A stretch of 64,000 nt of DNA, from NCBI RefSeq assembly GCF_015645465.1, contig NZ_JADOEL010000006.1, forward strand, positions 124,001 to 188,000, in the 5' to 3' direction. The notes beneath the pieces were generated by a model. That model was not told the DNA's origin, searched no databases, and saw only the letters and a program-made list of their open reading frames with translations. The DNA is from Herminiimonas contaminans. GTDB taxonomy: Bacteria > Pseudomonadota > Gammaproteobacteria > Burkholderiales > Burkholderiaceae_D. A program made the translations under genes and the position numbers. This document shows positions 8,956 to 17,516 of this stretch, piece by piece (positions within the stretch are counted from its first letter, which is position 1; every line of letters begins with the position of its first letter).

Positions 8956-9933
8956 ATGTTTGATTTCATCCTGCGTCGCCTCGGACAAAGCATACTGGTG
9001 CTGGTCGTCATGTCCTTGCTGGTATTTGTTGGCGTCTATGCGATCGGCAATCCTATCGACATCTTGCTCAGCCCGGATGCGGATCAGGTCGAACGCGCCC
9101 GCACCATCGCGGCCTTCGGCCTGGACAAGCCCTTGTGGCTGCAATATTTCATCTTTATCCAGAATGCCGCCAGCGGCGACCTCGGTCGCTCTTTTGCGTT
9201 CGGTACTTCCGCGCTGGGTCTGATATTGGAGCGCTTGCCAGCGACGATGGAACTGGCAGTGTGCGCGATCCTGATGTCCATCGTGCTCGGCATACCGCTG
9301 GGTTTGTGGGCTGGCCTGCGTCCTAACAGCTGGACCGGTAAAAGCATCATGGCAGTATCGATATTGGGATTTTCGCTACCGACCTTCTGGGTCGGGCTGA
9401 TGCTGATCATGGTGTTTGCAGTGCAGCTGGGCTGGTTGCCGGCCAGCGGGCGCGGTGAAACGACCCTTTTACTCGGCATACCGGTCAGCTTCCTGAGCTG
9501 GGATGGTTTGAAGCATTTGCTCTTGCCTGCCTTCAATCTCGCGCTCTTCAATATTGCACTGGTGATACGCCTGACGCGAGCCGGTGCGCAGGAAGCCTTA
9601 TTGCAGGACTATGTAAAGTTTGCACGCGCCAAGGGGCTGCGCAATAGCCGCATCATAGGCGTGCATGTACTGAAGAACATCCTCATACCCATCGTCACCG
9701 TGATTGCCTTGCAGTTCGGTTCCATCATTGCGTTTGCGATTGTCACCGAATCGGTCTTTGCCTGGCCCGGTATGGGCAAGTTGATCATCGATTCGATACG
9801 CGTGCTGGATAGACCCGTCATCGTTGCTTACCTGATGCTGATTGTGGCGCTGTTTATCCTGATTAACCTGATAGTCGATGTCGTGTATTCGCTGCTGGAT
9901 CCGCGTGTACGCTTGTCGGATGCGAAGGGCTGA
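8956..9933 (+). CDS. ABC transporter permease, DppB/OppB type
   Basis: The 325-residue inner-membrane permease has about six helices. Its N-terminal signature is MFDFILRRLGQSILVLVVMS. The long periplasmic loop contains DKPLWLQYF and LGRSFAFG, and the EAA-type cytoplasmic loop is DYVKFARAKGLRNSRIIGVH. The C-terminus YSLLDPRVRL is typical of DppB. It forms the channel with the next gene product. Its stop overlaps the next start as TGATG at 9931-9935, which indicates translational coupling. Confidence 0.92.
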   Translation: MFDFILRRLGQSILVLVVMSLLVFVGVYAIGNPIDILLSPDADQVERARTIAAFGLDKPLWLQYFIFIQNAASGDLGRSFAFGTSALGLILERLPATMELAVCAILMSIVLGIPLGLWAGLRPNSWTGKSIMAVSILGFSLPTFWVGLMLIMVFAVQLGWLPASGRGETTLLLGIPVSFLSWDGLKHLLLPAFNLALFNIALVIRLTRAGAQEALLQDYVKFARAKGLRNSRIIGVHVLKNILIPIVTVIALQFGSIIAFAIVTESVFAWPGMGKLIIDSIRVLDRPVIVAYLMLIVALFILINLIVDVVYSLLDPRVRLSDAKG

Positions 9934-10841
9934 TGATGGACGCTACGATCACAGTTACCCGCATTGAAACGCCATTCCGGCGTTTTGCGCGCAATTTCTT
10001 TGCCAGCAAAGTCGCGACGCTGGGGTTCATCGCCTTGCTGCTGATCGTGCTGGCGGCGATCTTTGCACCTGTCATCGCACCGCAAAATCCGTACGACCTG
10101 GCGCAGATAGATATCATGGATTCGCGACTCGAACCGGGTACGCAAAACTTCGACCACAGCCTGACGTACGTACTGGGTACCGATGAGCAGGGGCGGGATA
10201 TGCTGTCGGCGATACTGTATGGCGTACGTATTTCCATCATCGTCGGCGTCGTGAGTACCGTGATTGCCTTGCTGATAGGTTTGACGCTGGGCTTGTTCGC
10301 CGGTTACTTCGGCGGCCGGGTGGAAAGCCTGATCATGCGCATCGCCGATATCCAGTTATCGTTCCCGCCTATTCTGGTGGCGCTGATCCTGCTGGCATTG
10401 ATGGGGCCGGGCGTAGGCAAAATCATCATCGCGCTGGTCGCGGTGCAATGGGCGTATTACGCACGCACTGCGCGCAGCGCGGCACTAGTCGAACGCAAGA
10501 AAGAATATATAGAAGCCGCCAGCGGCCTCGGTTTATCGCCGTTGCGCATCGTCTTTCATCACCTGTTACCGAACTGCCTGCCACCGCTCATCGTGATCGC
10601 TGCCTTACAGGTGGCGTCGGCGATTTCACTGGAGGCGACCTTGTCCTTCCTCGGCATAGGCTTGCCCGTAACTGAACCGTCGCTGGGTTTGCTGATTGCG
10701 AATGGCTTTGATTACATGATGTCCGGTAAATACTGGATTAGCCTGTTCCCGGGCATCGCCTTGTTACTGACTGTAGTCGCCATCAACCTGGTTGCCGACC
10801 AATTGCGCGACGTGCTGAATCCACGTCTGCAAACACAATGA
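9933..10841 (+). CDS. ABC transporter permease, DppC/OppC type
   Basis: The 302-residue second permease subunit has the OppC_N segment (FFASKVATLGFIALLLIVLA), then APQNPYDLAQ and LGTDEQGRDMLSAILYGVRIS, the DppC hallmark. The EAA loop is EYIEAASGLGLSPLRIVFHHLLPN, and the protein ends DQLRDVLNPRLQ. The ATG at 9933 overlaps the upstream stop; an ATG at 9936 is the alternative. The stop overlaps the following ATPase start as ATGA. Confidence 0.92.
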   Translation: MMDATITVTRIETPFRRFARNFFASKVATLGFIALLLIVLAAIFAPVIAPQNPYDLAQIDIMDSRLEPGTQNFDHSLTYVLGTDEQGRDMLSAILYGVRISIIVGVVSTVIALLIGLTLGLFAGYFGGRVESLIMRIADIQLSFPPILVALILLALMGPGVGKIIIALVAVQWAYYARTARSAALVERKKEYIEAASGLGLSPLRIVFHHLLPNCLPPLIVIAALQVASAISLEATLSFLGIGLPVTEPSLGLLIANGFDYMMSGKYWISLFPGIALLLTVVAINLVADQLRDVLNPRLQTQ

Positions 10842-11824
10842 CGATACCGACCCTCACTGTACAAAATCTGCAGATGCACTTCTCTGCACGCGAAGGCGTG
10901 GTGAAAGCGGTGGAGGATGTGTCCTTCTCGGTCGCGCCGGGCCAGATCATGGGCCTGGTGGGTGAGTCTGGCTCGGGCAAGTCTATGACCGCGTATTCGA
11001 TCATGGGCCTGATCGACCCACCGGGCAAGATAGTTGGCGGCAAGATCATGCTGCGCGAACAAAACCTGCTGGAGCTATCGCCGGAAGCGATGCGTCGTGT
11101 ACGCGGCAACCGCGTCGCGATGATTTTCCAGGATCCGATGATGACGCTGAATCCGGTCTTGCGTATCGATACGCAAATGATGGAAGCGGTGCTGGCGCAT
11201 CAGGATGTCAGCAAGGCGACTGCGCGCGCAATGGCACGTGATGCTCTGGCGCGGGTTGGTATCGCGTCGCCGGATGAGCGCTTGCTGGCGTATCCGCATC
11301 AATTCTCCGGCGGCATGCGGCAACGGGTGGCGATTGCCATCGCGCTGCTGAATAAGCCTGACCTGATTATCTGCGATGAGCCGACCACCGCACTGGACGT
11401 CACGATACAGGGACAGATCCTGTACGAGATGCAAAAGCTGTGTCGTGAATCCGGCACCGCACTGATCTGGATCACCCATGACTTGTCGGTGATCGCCGGA
11501 CTGGCCGATGCCTTGTGCGTGATGTACGCAGGCAAGGTGGTCGAAAGCGGGACTGTGCAACAAGTACTGGAACAAACGCGCCATCCATATACGCATGGCT
11601 TGATTGCCTCGTCGCCATCGCGCAATGTAGCTGGTCAAGCTCTGCGCCAGATCCCGGGCATGACGCCATCCCTGCTCAACCTGCCGTCCGGTTGCGCCTT
11701 CCGCACGCGCTGTGATCGTGCGACTGAACAGTGTGCGCAAACGCCGCCTTTATCCACACATGGCACGCATACTTTGCGTTGCTTCCATCCGGTGTCGCAG
11801 GCAGTGGAGGTGACGCATGGATAA
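10838..11824 (+). CDS. ABC transporter ATPase, DppD/OppD type
   Basis: The 328-residue cytoplasmic ATPase has Walker A GESGSGKSM (about residues 45-53), Q-loop MIFQDPMMTLNP, signature FSGGMRQRV, Walker B LIICDEPTTALD and H-loop ITHDLSVIA. The C-terminal oligopeptide-type extension has the cysteine cluster CAFRTRC...C...C that binds an iron-sulfur cluster in some DppD proteins. It pairs with the next gene as the second ATPase. ATGA overlap upstream and an 8-bp overlap downstream couple it within the operon. Confidence 0.93.
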   Translation: MTIPTLTVQNLQMHFSAREGVVKAVEDVSFSVAPGQIMGLVGESGSGKSMTAYSIMGLIDPPGKIVGGKIMLREQNLLELSPEAMRRVRGNRVAMIFQDPMMTLNPVLRIDTQMMEAVLAHQDVSKATARAMARDALARVGIASPDERLLAYPHQFSGGMRQRVAIAIALLNKPDLIICDEPTTALDVTIQGQILYEMQKLCRESGTALIWITHDLSVIAGLADALCVMYAGKVVESGTVQQVLEQTRHPYTHGLIASSPSRNVAGQALRQIPGMTPSLLNLPSGCAFRTRCDRATEQCAQTPPLSTHGTHTLRCFHPVSQAVEVTHG

Positions 11825-12815
11825 AGCTTTGCTGGAGCTGCGTGATGTCAGCAAGCGTTTCGTCAAACCGCCGGATACGGCGGCGCGTATAGCTAAAGTA
11901 TTCGGTGCGCAACGCGCAGCAGAAGTTGTGCATGCCGTAGATCATACGAACCTGAGCATACAGTCCGGTGAAGTAGTCGGACTGGTTGGTGAGTCAGGTT
12001 GCGGCAAATCCACGCTGGGACGTATGACAGTCGGTTTGCATAGCCTGTCTTCCGGTACTCGCTGGTGGCAAGGTGAGGACATGGCACAGCTGTCCGGCGG
12101 TGAGTTGCGTCGCAAGCAATTGGCCATGCAAATGATTTTCCAGGATCCGTATGCATCACTGAATCCGCGCATGCGCATACAGGACATCGTGGGTGAAGCA
12201 CCGCTGGCGCATGGCATGGTGACGCGGGCAGAACAGAAGGACTATGTCGCCAACCTGTTGCAAAAGGTTGGGCTGGACCCGGCACTGGTGCGTCGCTTTC
12301 CGCATCAATTCTCTGGCGGGCAGCGTGCGCGTATAGGTATCGCACGTGCACTCGCGGTGAAGCCGGAGTTACTGGTATGTGATGAAGCAGTGGCGGCGCT
12401 GGATGTATCGATACAGGCGCAAGTGCTGAACCTGTTTATAGAATTGCGGAATGAGCTGAAGCTGACTTATCTCTTCATCAGCCACGACCTGGGCGTAGTG
12501 CGACATATCTCGGATCGTGTCGTCATCATGTACCTTGGTCGCATCGTGGAATCGTCACTGACTGCTGAATTGTTTGCACAAGCAAACCATCCGTATACCA
12601 GCGCCTTGCTGGCTTCCGCACCCAAACTGGAAGTAAAGAAAATCGATTTTGTTGCAGTTAAAGGCGAGATCCCGTCGCCGCTACATCCGCCTTCAGGTTG
12701 TCACTTCCATCCGCGTTGCCCGCATGCGATGCCGCGTTGCAGCGTCGAACAACCCGCGCTGAAAGAGATCGCGCCGCAGCACTTTTCTGCCTGCCATCTG
12801 AACGACGTGGCTTAA
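11817..12815 (+). CDS. ABC transporter ATPase, DppF/OppF type
   Basis: The 332-residue ATPase has Walker A GESGCGKST, Q-loop MIFQDPYASLNPRMR, signature FSGGQRARIGIARAL, Walker B LLVCDEAVAALD and H-loop ISHDLGVV. The terminal CHFHPRCPHAMPRC cysteine cluster is the oligopeptide-transporter extension. Walker B reads DEAVAALD instead of the commoner DEPVSALD, a mild variant. The gene closes the operon and its stop overlaps the convergent DUF418 stop at TTAA (12812-12815). Confidence 0.93.
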   Translation: MDKALLELRDVSKRFVKPPDTAARIAKVFGAQRAAEVVHAVDHTNLSIQSGEVVGLVGESGCGKSTLGRMTVGLHSLSSGTRWWQGEDMAQLSGGELRRKQLAMQMIFQDPYASLNPRMRIQDIVGEAPLAHGMVTRAEQKDYVANLLQKVGLDPALVRRFPHQFSGGQRARIGIARALAVKPELLVCDEAVAALDVSIQAQVLNLFIELRNELKLTYLFISHDLGVVRHISDRVVIMYLGRIVESSLTAELFAQANHPYTSALLASAPKLEVKKIDFVAVKGEIPSPLHPPSGCHFHPRCPHAMPRCSVEQPALKEIAPQHFSACHLNDVA

Positions 12816-14035
12816 GCCGCGGTCTGCTTGCGATTGATATAGCGTCGTGACAGTGCTTCCAGCGGACCTTGCGTATGCGTACTGAGCCACCAGCGACTTA
12901 ATAGCAATTGCAGCAACATGATGGCGAAGGCGATCAGCATCCATCCGGCCGGCGACCAGCTGGCTCCCAGACCGAAACCAAATCCCTGTATCAATACCGA
13001 ACACAGCAGCGATTGCATCAGGTAATTGCTGAGCGCCATGCGACCTACCGGTGCCATCCAGTCGGCCAGCCAACGCTGGGTGCCGGAACCAGCCAGCATC
13101 AGACATGCGACATAAGCCGCAGCCAGGCAGCTGCCGCCGACCGGCAGCCATGCATATGCAATATAAGAGTAGGGTGACGGATGCAAAGGATCGATCGCCT
13201 CTGCCAGGATCAGCGTGGCCCAGATCAGGTTGAATGGTATGCCTATTGCAAATCCGGCCAGGCGCACGCGCCGCCAGAAAATAGTGTGACGCCACGGTTG
13301 CGTCAGCCAGCCGCGTCTCACCGATATCAGGCCGAGCAGGAACAGCACGGCGATATGCGGCAGGATGAAAACGGATTGGGTGGTTACCGAGATGTAATCA
13401 CGTACACGCTGCACTGCGATGCTGAGGTAGCCGCCGTAGGTATAGGTGGTGCGCGCGGCCTCCACTGCATAGGCCTCATTTTTACTTTGCGCGATCAGAT
13501 CATCACTGCTGAAAAGTTGCGTGCCGAAGAAGACATTCAGCAGCAGAAGGGCAGCAAATATACCGAGCCAGACGTACAGATGCTTGCGCACCCGGCGCAG
13601 TTTCGCATTCGCCAGACCGGACAGTACCCAGAATCCGGCGATCGCATACACGGTTAGGATGTCGCCGAACCAGATCAGTACGCCATGCACGACGCCGCAA
13701 GCCAGCAACCACTTCATCCGGCGGCGGTATAGCTGCTCGGCATCGCTCCAGCGCCCCAGCTTTTCCTTGGCCGAGCGTGCGATGAGGACAAAGCTGGCAC
13801 CGAACAGGAAAGCGAATATCGGATAAAACTTTTGTTCGGCGAAGAAGGCGACGAAAGCGACCGACAGGATATCGAACAGGCTGGCATCAACTGGCAGCAC
13901 GCCATAACGCAGGGAGTTGAAACCCCAGATAAATGAAAAGACATTGACCAGCAGGATGCCGAACACGGCTATGCCGCGCAAGGCATCTATATGCGCATGG
14001 CGCGCGTAATTGGTCGGAGCGGAGGGAGGATTCAT
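12812..14035 (-). CDS. DUF418 family membrane protein (YeiB-like)
   Basis: The 407-residue polytopic inner-membrane protein has the acyltransferase-like N-terminal motif HIDALRGIAVFGILLVNV, then FFAEQKFYPIFAFLFGASF and WLLACGVVHGVLIWFGDILT. The C-terminal DUF418 part has PVGRMALSNYLMQSLLCSVL. About ten helices are evident. Relatives such as B. subtilis YrkO and E. coli YeiB have no proven function. The start at 14035 fits the family length. No terminator separates it from the convergent dppF-type gene. Confidence 0.85.
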   Translation of the reverse strand: MNPPSAPTNYARHAHIDALRGIAVFGILLVNVFSFIWGFNSLRYGVLPVDASLFDILSVAFVAFFAEQKFYPIFAFLFGASFVLIARSAKEKLGRWSDAEQLYRRRMKWLLACGVVHGVLIWFGDILTVYAIAGFWVLSGLANAKLRRVRKHLYVWLGIFAALLLLNVFFGTQLFSSDDLIAQSKNEAYAVEAARTTYTYGGYLSIAVQRVRDYISVTTQSVFILPHIAVLFLLGLISVRRGWLTQPWRHTIFWRRVRLAGFAIGIPFNLIWATLILAEAIDPLHPSPYSYIAYAWLPVGGSCLAAAYVACLMLAGSGTQRWLADWMAPVGRMALSNYLMQSLLCSVLIQGFGFGLGASWSPAGWMLIAFAIMLLQLLLSRWWLSTHTQGPLEALSRRYINRKQTAA

Positions 14036-14105
14036 GGTTGCTTGCCAGTGTGCATGGAGCTACAGGTCGCAGCATAGTGCGACCTGTCAATTCGGTACAA
14101 CGGGT

Positions 14106-15011
14106 TTAATCTGATACGAGTGCGCCGGATGCGGCATCTGTTTCATTGGCTGCGGCCAGCCGGGCTTCATGTCTTTGCGACAGTACCCAGGTGAATTCGG
14201 CACCGAGCAAAAAAATTTGCGCCGAATAATAAATCCATGCGAGCAGGACTACCAGCGAACCGGCAGCGCCAAAGCCGGAGGCCATATTGGTTTTGCCGAG
14301 GTAGAGACCGATCAGGGTTTTGCCGACACTGAACAGCAAGGCAGTAATGACTGCGCCGAACCAGACATCGCGCCAGGCGATAGTCGCACGTGGCATGAAT
14401 TTATAAATCATCGCAAATAGCGTGGTGATGACGCCGAAGGATACGGCCAGGTTCAATAGATGCAACACGATGGTCCAGTCGCCCAGCATGCTGCCCCACC
14501 ATTTGCCGAGCGCGGCCAGCGCCGCGCTGAGTATCATTGATACCAGCAGCATAAAGCCCAGACCCATCACCATGCCGAAAGACAACAGACGGGTGAAAAC
14601 GAATTTCCAGATGCCACCGCTGTTGTTGTCAGCTGAAACTTTCCAGATACGGTTTAGTGCGCTCTGCAATTCGCCGAACACCGCGGTCGCACCTATCATC
14701 AGCGTCAAGGTACCCAGAGTGGCGGCGATGATGCCCTGGCCCGGCTGGCTGACGGAGCGCAAGATACCTTCTACGGCCGCTGCACCGGTATCGCCGACCA
14801 GGCCGCGCAGTTGCGAGATGATTTCTCCTTGTGCCGTGTTTTGGCCGAAGAAGAAGCCTGCAATCGCGATCACGATGATCAGCATTGGTGCAAGGGAAAA
14901 GATCGTGTAATACGCCAGTGCGGCGCCCATACTCGGTGCAAAATCCTGTAACCAGGCTTGTACCGCTTCTTTGGTCAATGACCAGGCATCTTGCAGGTGC
15001 GTTGTTTTCAT
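14106..15011 (-). CDS. YihY/virulence factor BrkB family membrane protein
   Basis: The 301-residue inner-membrane protein has the family motif MGAALAYYTIFSLAPMLIIVIA at about residues 23-44, then the VEGILRSVSQPGQGIIAATLG region and the C-terminal AAGSLVVLLAWIYYSAQIFLLGAEF. About six helices are seen. The start at 15011 (MKTTHLQDAW) matches family length; the frame extends 76 residues further but that part looks non-coding. The family was wrongly called RNase BN in older annotations. Its function remains unclear. Confidence 0.88.
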   Translation of the reverse strand: MKTTHLQDAWSLTKEAVQAWLQDFAPSMGAALAYYTIFSLAPMLIIVIAIAGFFFGQNTAQGEIISQLRGLVGDTGAAAVEGILRSVSQPGQGIIAATLGTLTLMIGATAVFGELQSALNRIWKVSADNNSGGIWKFVFTRLLSFGMVMGLGFMLLVSMILSAALAALGKWWGSMLGDWTIVLHLLNLAVSFGVITTLFAMIYKFMPRATIAWRDVWFGAVITALLFSVGKTLIGLYLGKTNMASGFGAAGSLVVLLAWIYYSAQIFLLGAEFTWVLSQRHEARLAAANETDAASGALVSD

Positions 15012-15215
15012 TGTTGGCGTCGCTTTCTGCGGTGATCGGCAATTCGAGTTTTTTAATTTCTCTGCTGCAGTTTCCCGGATTGTACCGATAGTTGGGCTGT
15101 GATGTTGCCGCCCCCGTGATGGCATAAGAATTGCTGCCGGGTAAAGACAGATGCGATGTGATGCGCGCGGCCTGCTATGCTGAACTATCTGCCGTTCATA
15201 GTCCGCCATATTTCC

Positions 15216-15542
15216 ATGCCGCGCCGCCATCATCACCATGTCTACGTCGTCGAATTATCGACCGATGTGCTCTACGAAGCTCGTTTTAAAAAGGCGAATC
15301 CGGATTACATCCCGGGTAAGCCCTGTGTCTACGTTGGCATGACCGGGCTGGACCCGGACCTGCGCTTCGATAAACACAAGGCAGGTATACAGAGCAATCG
15401 ATACGTCGAGAAGTTCGGTTTACGTCTGTTACCGGAGCTATATGCGGTGTACAACCCTATGCCGTATGAGGCTGCATGCGAGATGGAGGTAGAGCTGGGC
15501 ATCGCGCTGCGTGAAGCGGGCTACGGCGTGTGGCAGGCATGA
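15216..15542 (+). CDS. GIY-YIG-like small protein
   Basis: The 108-residue product begins MPRRHHHHVYVVELS and contains PCVYVGMTGLDPDLRFDKHKAG followed by VEKFGLRLLPELY and YEAACEMEVELG. This fits the GIY-YIG pattern: a VYVVEL strand, CVYVGMT in place of YVGxT, the RFDKHK arginine helix and the late glutamate. Whether it is an active nuclease is uncertain, because the first GIY strand is replaced by VYV. An alternative start lies at 15177. No strong ribosome site precedes either start. A His4 run follows the start codon. Confidence 0.6.
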   Translation: MPRRHHHHVYVVELSTDVLYEARFKKANPDYIPGKPCVYVGMTGLDPDLRFDKHKAGIQSNRYVEKFGLRLLPELYAVYNPMPYEAACEMEVELGIALREAGYGVWQA

Positions 15543-15983
15543 TGCTGCAAAAAAACATTTAGACGCGGAACCATTCCAGTTTTGACAAGGTCAGACTGGG
15601 ACTCATTCCGCAAATACCTGTGTGTGTTACCGGATATTTGCGGCCTGAGTTCTGGTATGACTGCTGGGTTGCGATTCAAAAGGCGCTGCAACAACCAGGG
15701 ATGCCCGGGCACAATCCGGGTGATTTCGCAGCAGTTATCGTCTTTTGTCCATCCCATCGGCGACGAAAGGTCAATCTTGCTTAGCTCCGTGAAGCGCATC
15801 GCGTGGAGTGTAAGCACTTTTCAAATTGGATGTGTATAGCAACTAATTGCAACGAAATGCTACGGCGACTTGATGCAATTAATCGGGATACACATCTTTG
15901 CTCCGTGCAAACCTGCATATCTGCAGTAGCGACGGAGGTCTGATAGCCAGCATGGAGCGGACAGTTTGTTTAGATTGGAAATC
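15543..15983. other. 441-bp non-coding region upstream of opgG with inverted repeats
   Basis: No reading frame here looks like a gene; the 98-codon minus-strand frame at 15521-15817 has no recognisable features. CCGCAAATA (15608-15616) pairs with TATTTGCGG (15635-15643). TAATTGCA (15844-15851) pairs with TGCAATTA (15874-15881), about 100 bp ahead of opgG and in a position to be an operator. Confidence 0.45.
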
Positions 15984-17516
15984 ATGTTCTGTAGTTTATT
16001 TACACCCGTGCGGGCCGGTCAGCGCATCGCGTTGCTGGTTCTTGCACTTATTCCCTGTATTCCTGCGTTTGCGTTTGAATTCAACGACGTCGCGAAGAAA
16101 GCCAAGCAGTTATCGACTAGCTCCTACAAGGCACCACAGAAAAATATTTCGAAAGCCCTGGAGAATCTGAATTACGACCAATACCGCGATATCCGCTTCA
16201 AACCTGAGCGTGCATACTGGCATGCAGACAAATTACCGTTCGAGCTGACCTTCTTCCATCAGGGTCGCCAATTCGAAAGCCCGGTGCGCATCAACGAAAT
16301 CGTCGGTAAACGTGCGCGTGCGATTCCATTCGATCCCAAAGGCTTCAACTACGGTGCCAACAAGTTGACACCACATGACCTCAAACATCTGGGCTATGCC
16401 GGTTTCCGCGTGCATTACGCGATCAACACTCCAAAATATAAAGATGAAGTAGCAGTCTTCCTGGGCGCAAGTTATTTGCGTGCGGTTGGTAAAGGCCAGA
16501 TCTATGGCTTGTCCGCACGCGGGCTGGCGGTCGATACCGCTCTGAACTCCGGTGAGGAATTTCCAAAGTTCGTGGAGTTCTGGATAGAGCGTCCGACTGC
16601 AAACAGCAAGCAGTTGACTATCTACGCCTTGCTCGACTCGCGCCGTGTAACCGGTGCATATCGTTTCACGATCAAACCGGGCGAACAAACGGTGACAGAT
16701 GTGAAGTCGCAGCTCTACCTGCGTGAGAATGTGACCAAGCTCGGCATTGCACCGTTGACCAGCATGTATTTCTTTGGCGAGAACCAGCGTTCGACCACCG
16801 AAGATTACCGTCCGGAGGTGCATGACTCGGATGGTTTGTCGATACAGTCGGGTACCGGTGAATGGATCTGGCGTCCGCTGGTGAATCCGAAACGCTTGCT
16901 GGTGACTTCGTATAGTTTGAGCAATCCGACCGGTTTTGGTCTGATGCAGCGTGATGAAAAGCAAAGCAGTTATGAAGACCTGGAGTCGCGCTACGAAGCA
17001 CGGCCGAGTGCGTGGGTAGAACCAAGCGGCAAGTGGGGCGCGGGTCGCGTGGAGCTGGTACAGATACCGACTCCGGATGAGTTCAACGACAACATCGTCG
17101 CTTACTGGGTACCCGATGTTATTCCTAAGCCGGGCACTGCCATCAATCTGGATTACCGCCTGTACTGGAACAAGAGCTCGCAACAGCGTCCCCCTTTGTC
17201 CTGGGTAAGCCAGACACGACGTGGCCATGGCCACTTGCGCAAACCGGATGACAGCACTGCGCTGTTCGTTGATTTCGAAGGACCTATCTTCAAGAAGCTG
17301 CAGGCTAACGCCAAGATAGAATTCCGCGCCTCGTCGGATAGCAATGGCGAAATCCTGGAAGCACATACCTACCGCAATGAAGCGACCGGCGGCTGGCGCG
17401 CTGCGCTCAGGGTCAAGCGTATAGACGACAAGAAACCGATAGAACTGCGCGGCTTCCTGCACACCAACAACACAACTCTGTCGGAAACGTGGAGTTATAT
17501 CTTGCCGGCGGATTAA
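15984..17516 (+). CDS. opgG: Periplasmic glucan biosynthesis protein G
   Basis: OpgG is a periplasmic protein needed to make branched osmoregulated periplasmic glucans from the linear chains extruded by OpgH. The 510-residue product has a signal peptide ending near IPCIPAFA, then the mature start FEFNDVAKKAKQLS. Family segments include YDQYRDIRFKPERAYW, LDSRRVTGAYRFTIKPG, SMYFFGEN and the C-terminal ETWSYILPAD. The ATG at 15984 is preceded by TTGGAAATC; a TTG at 15966 would add six residues. Its stop overlaps the opgH start by one base (TAATG). Confidence 0.93.
   Translation: MFCSLFTPVRAGQRIALLVLALIPCIPAFAFEFNDVAKKAKQLSTSSYKAPQKNISKALENLNYDQYRDIRFKPERAYWHADKLPFELTFFHQGRQFESPVRINEIVGKRARAIPFDPKGFNYGANKLTPHDLKHLGYAGFRVHYAINTPKYKDEVAVFLGASYLRAVGKGQIYGLSARGLAVDTALNSGEEFPKFVEFWIERPTANSKQLTIYALLDSRRVTGAYRFTIKPGEQTVTDVKSQLYLRENVTKLGIAPLTSMYFFGENQRSTTEDYRPEVHDSDGLSIQSGTGEWIWRPLVNPKRLLVTSYSLSNPTGFGLMQRDEKQSSYEDLESRYEARPSAWVEPSGKWGAGRVELVQIPTPDEFNDNIVAYWVPDVIPKPGTAINLDYRLYWNKSSQQRPPLSWVSQTRRGHGHLRKPDDSTALFVDFEGPIFKKLQANAKIEFRASSDSNGEILEAHTYRNEATGGWRAALRVKRIDDKKPIELRGFLHTNNTTLSETWSYILPAD

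Noticed and set aside
14106-15239. BrkB-family protein starting at 15239
   Set aside because: The first 76 residues would be basic and low quality, and the family starts near MKTTHLQDAW at 15011.
15521-15817. 98-codon minus-strand frame as a gene
   Set aside because: It has no ribosome site, no recognisable motif, and overlaps the end of the GIY-YIG-like gene.
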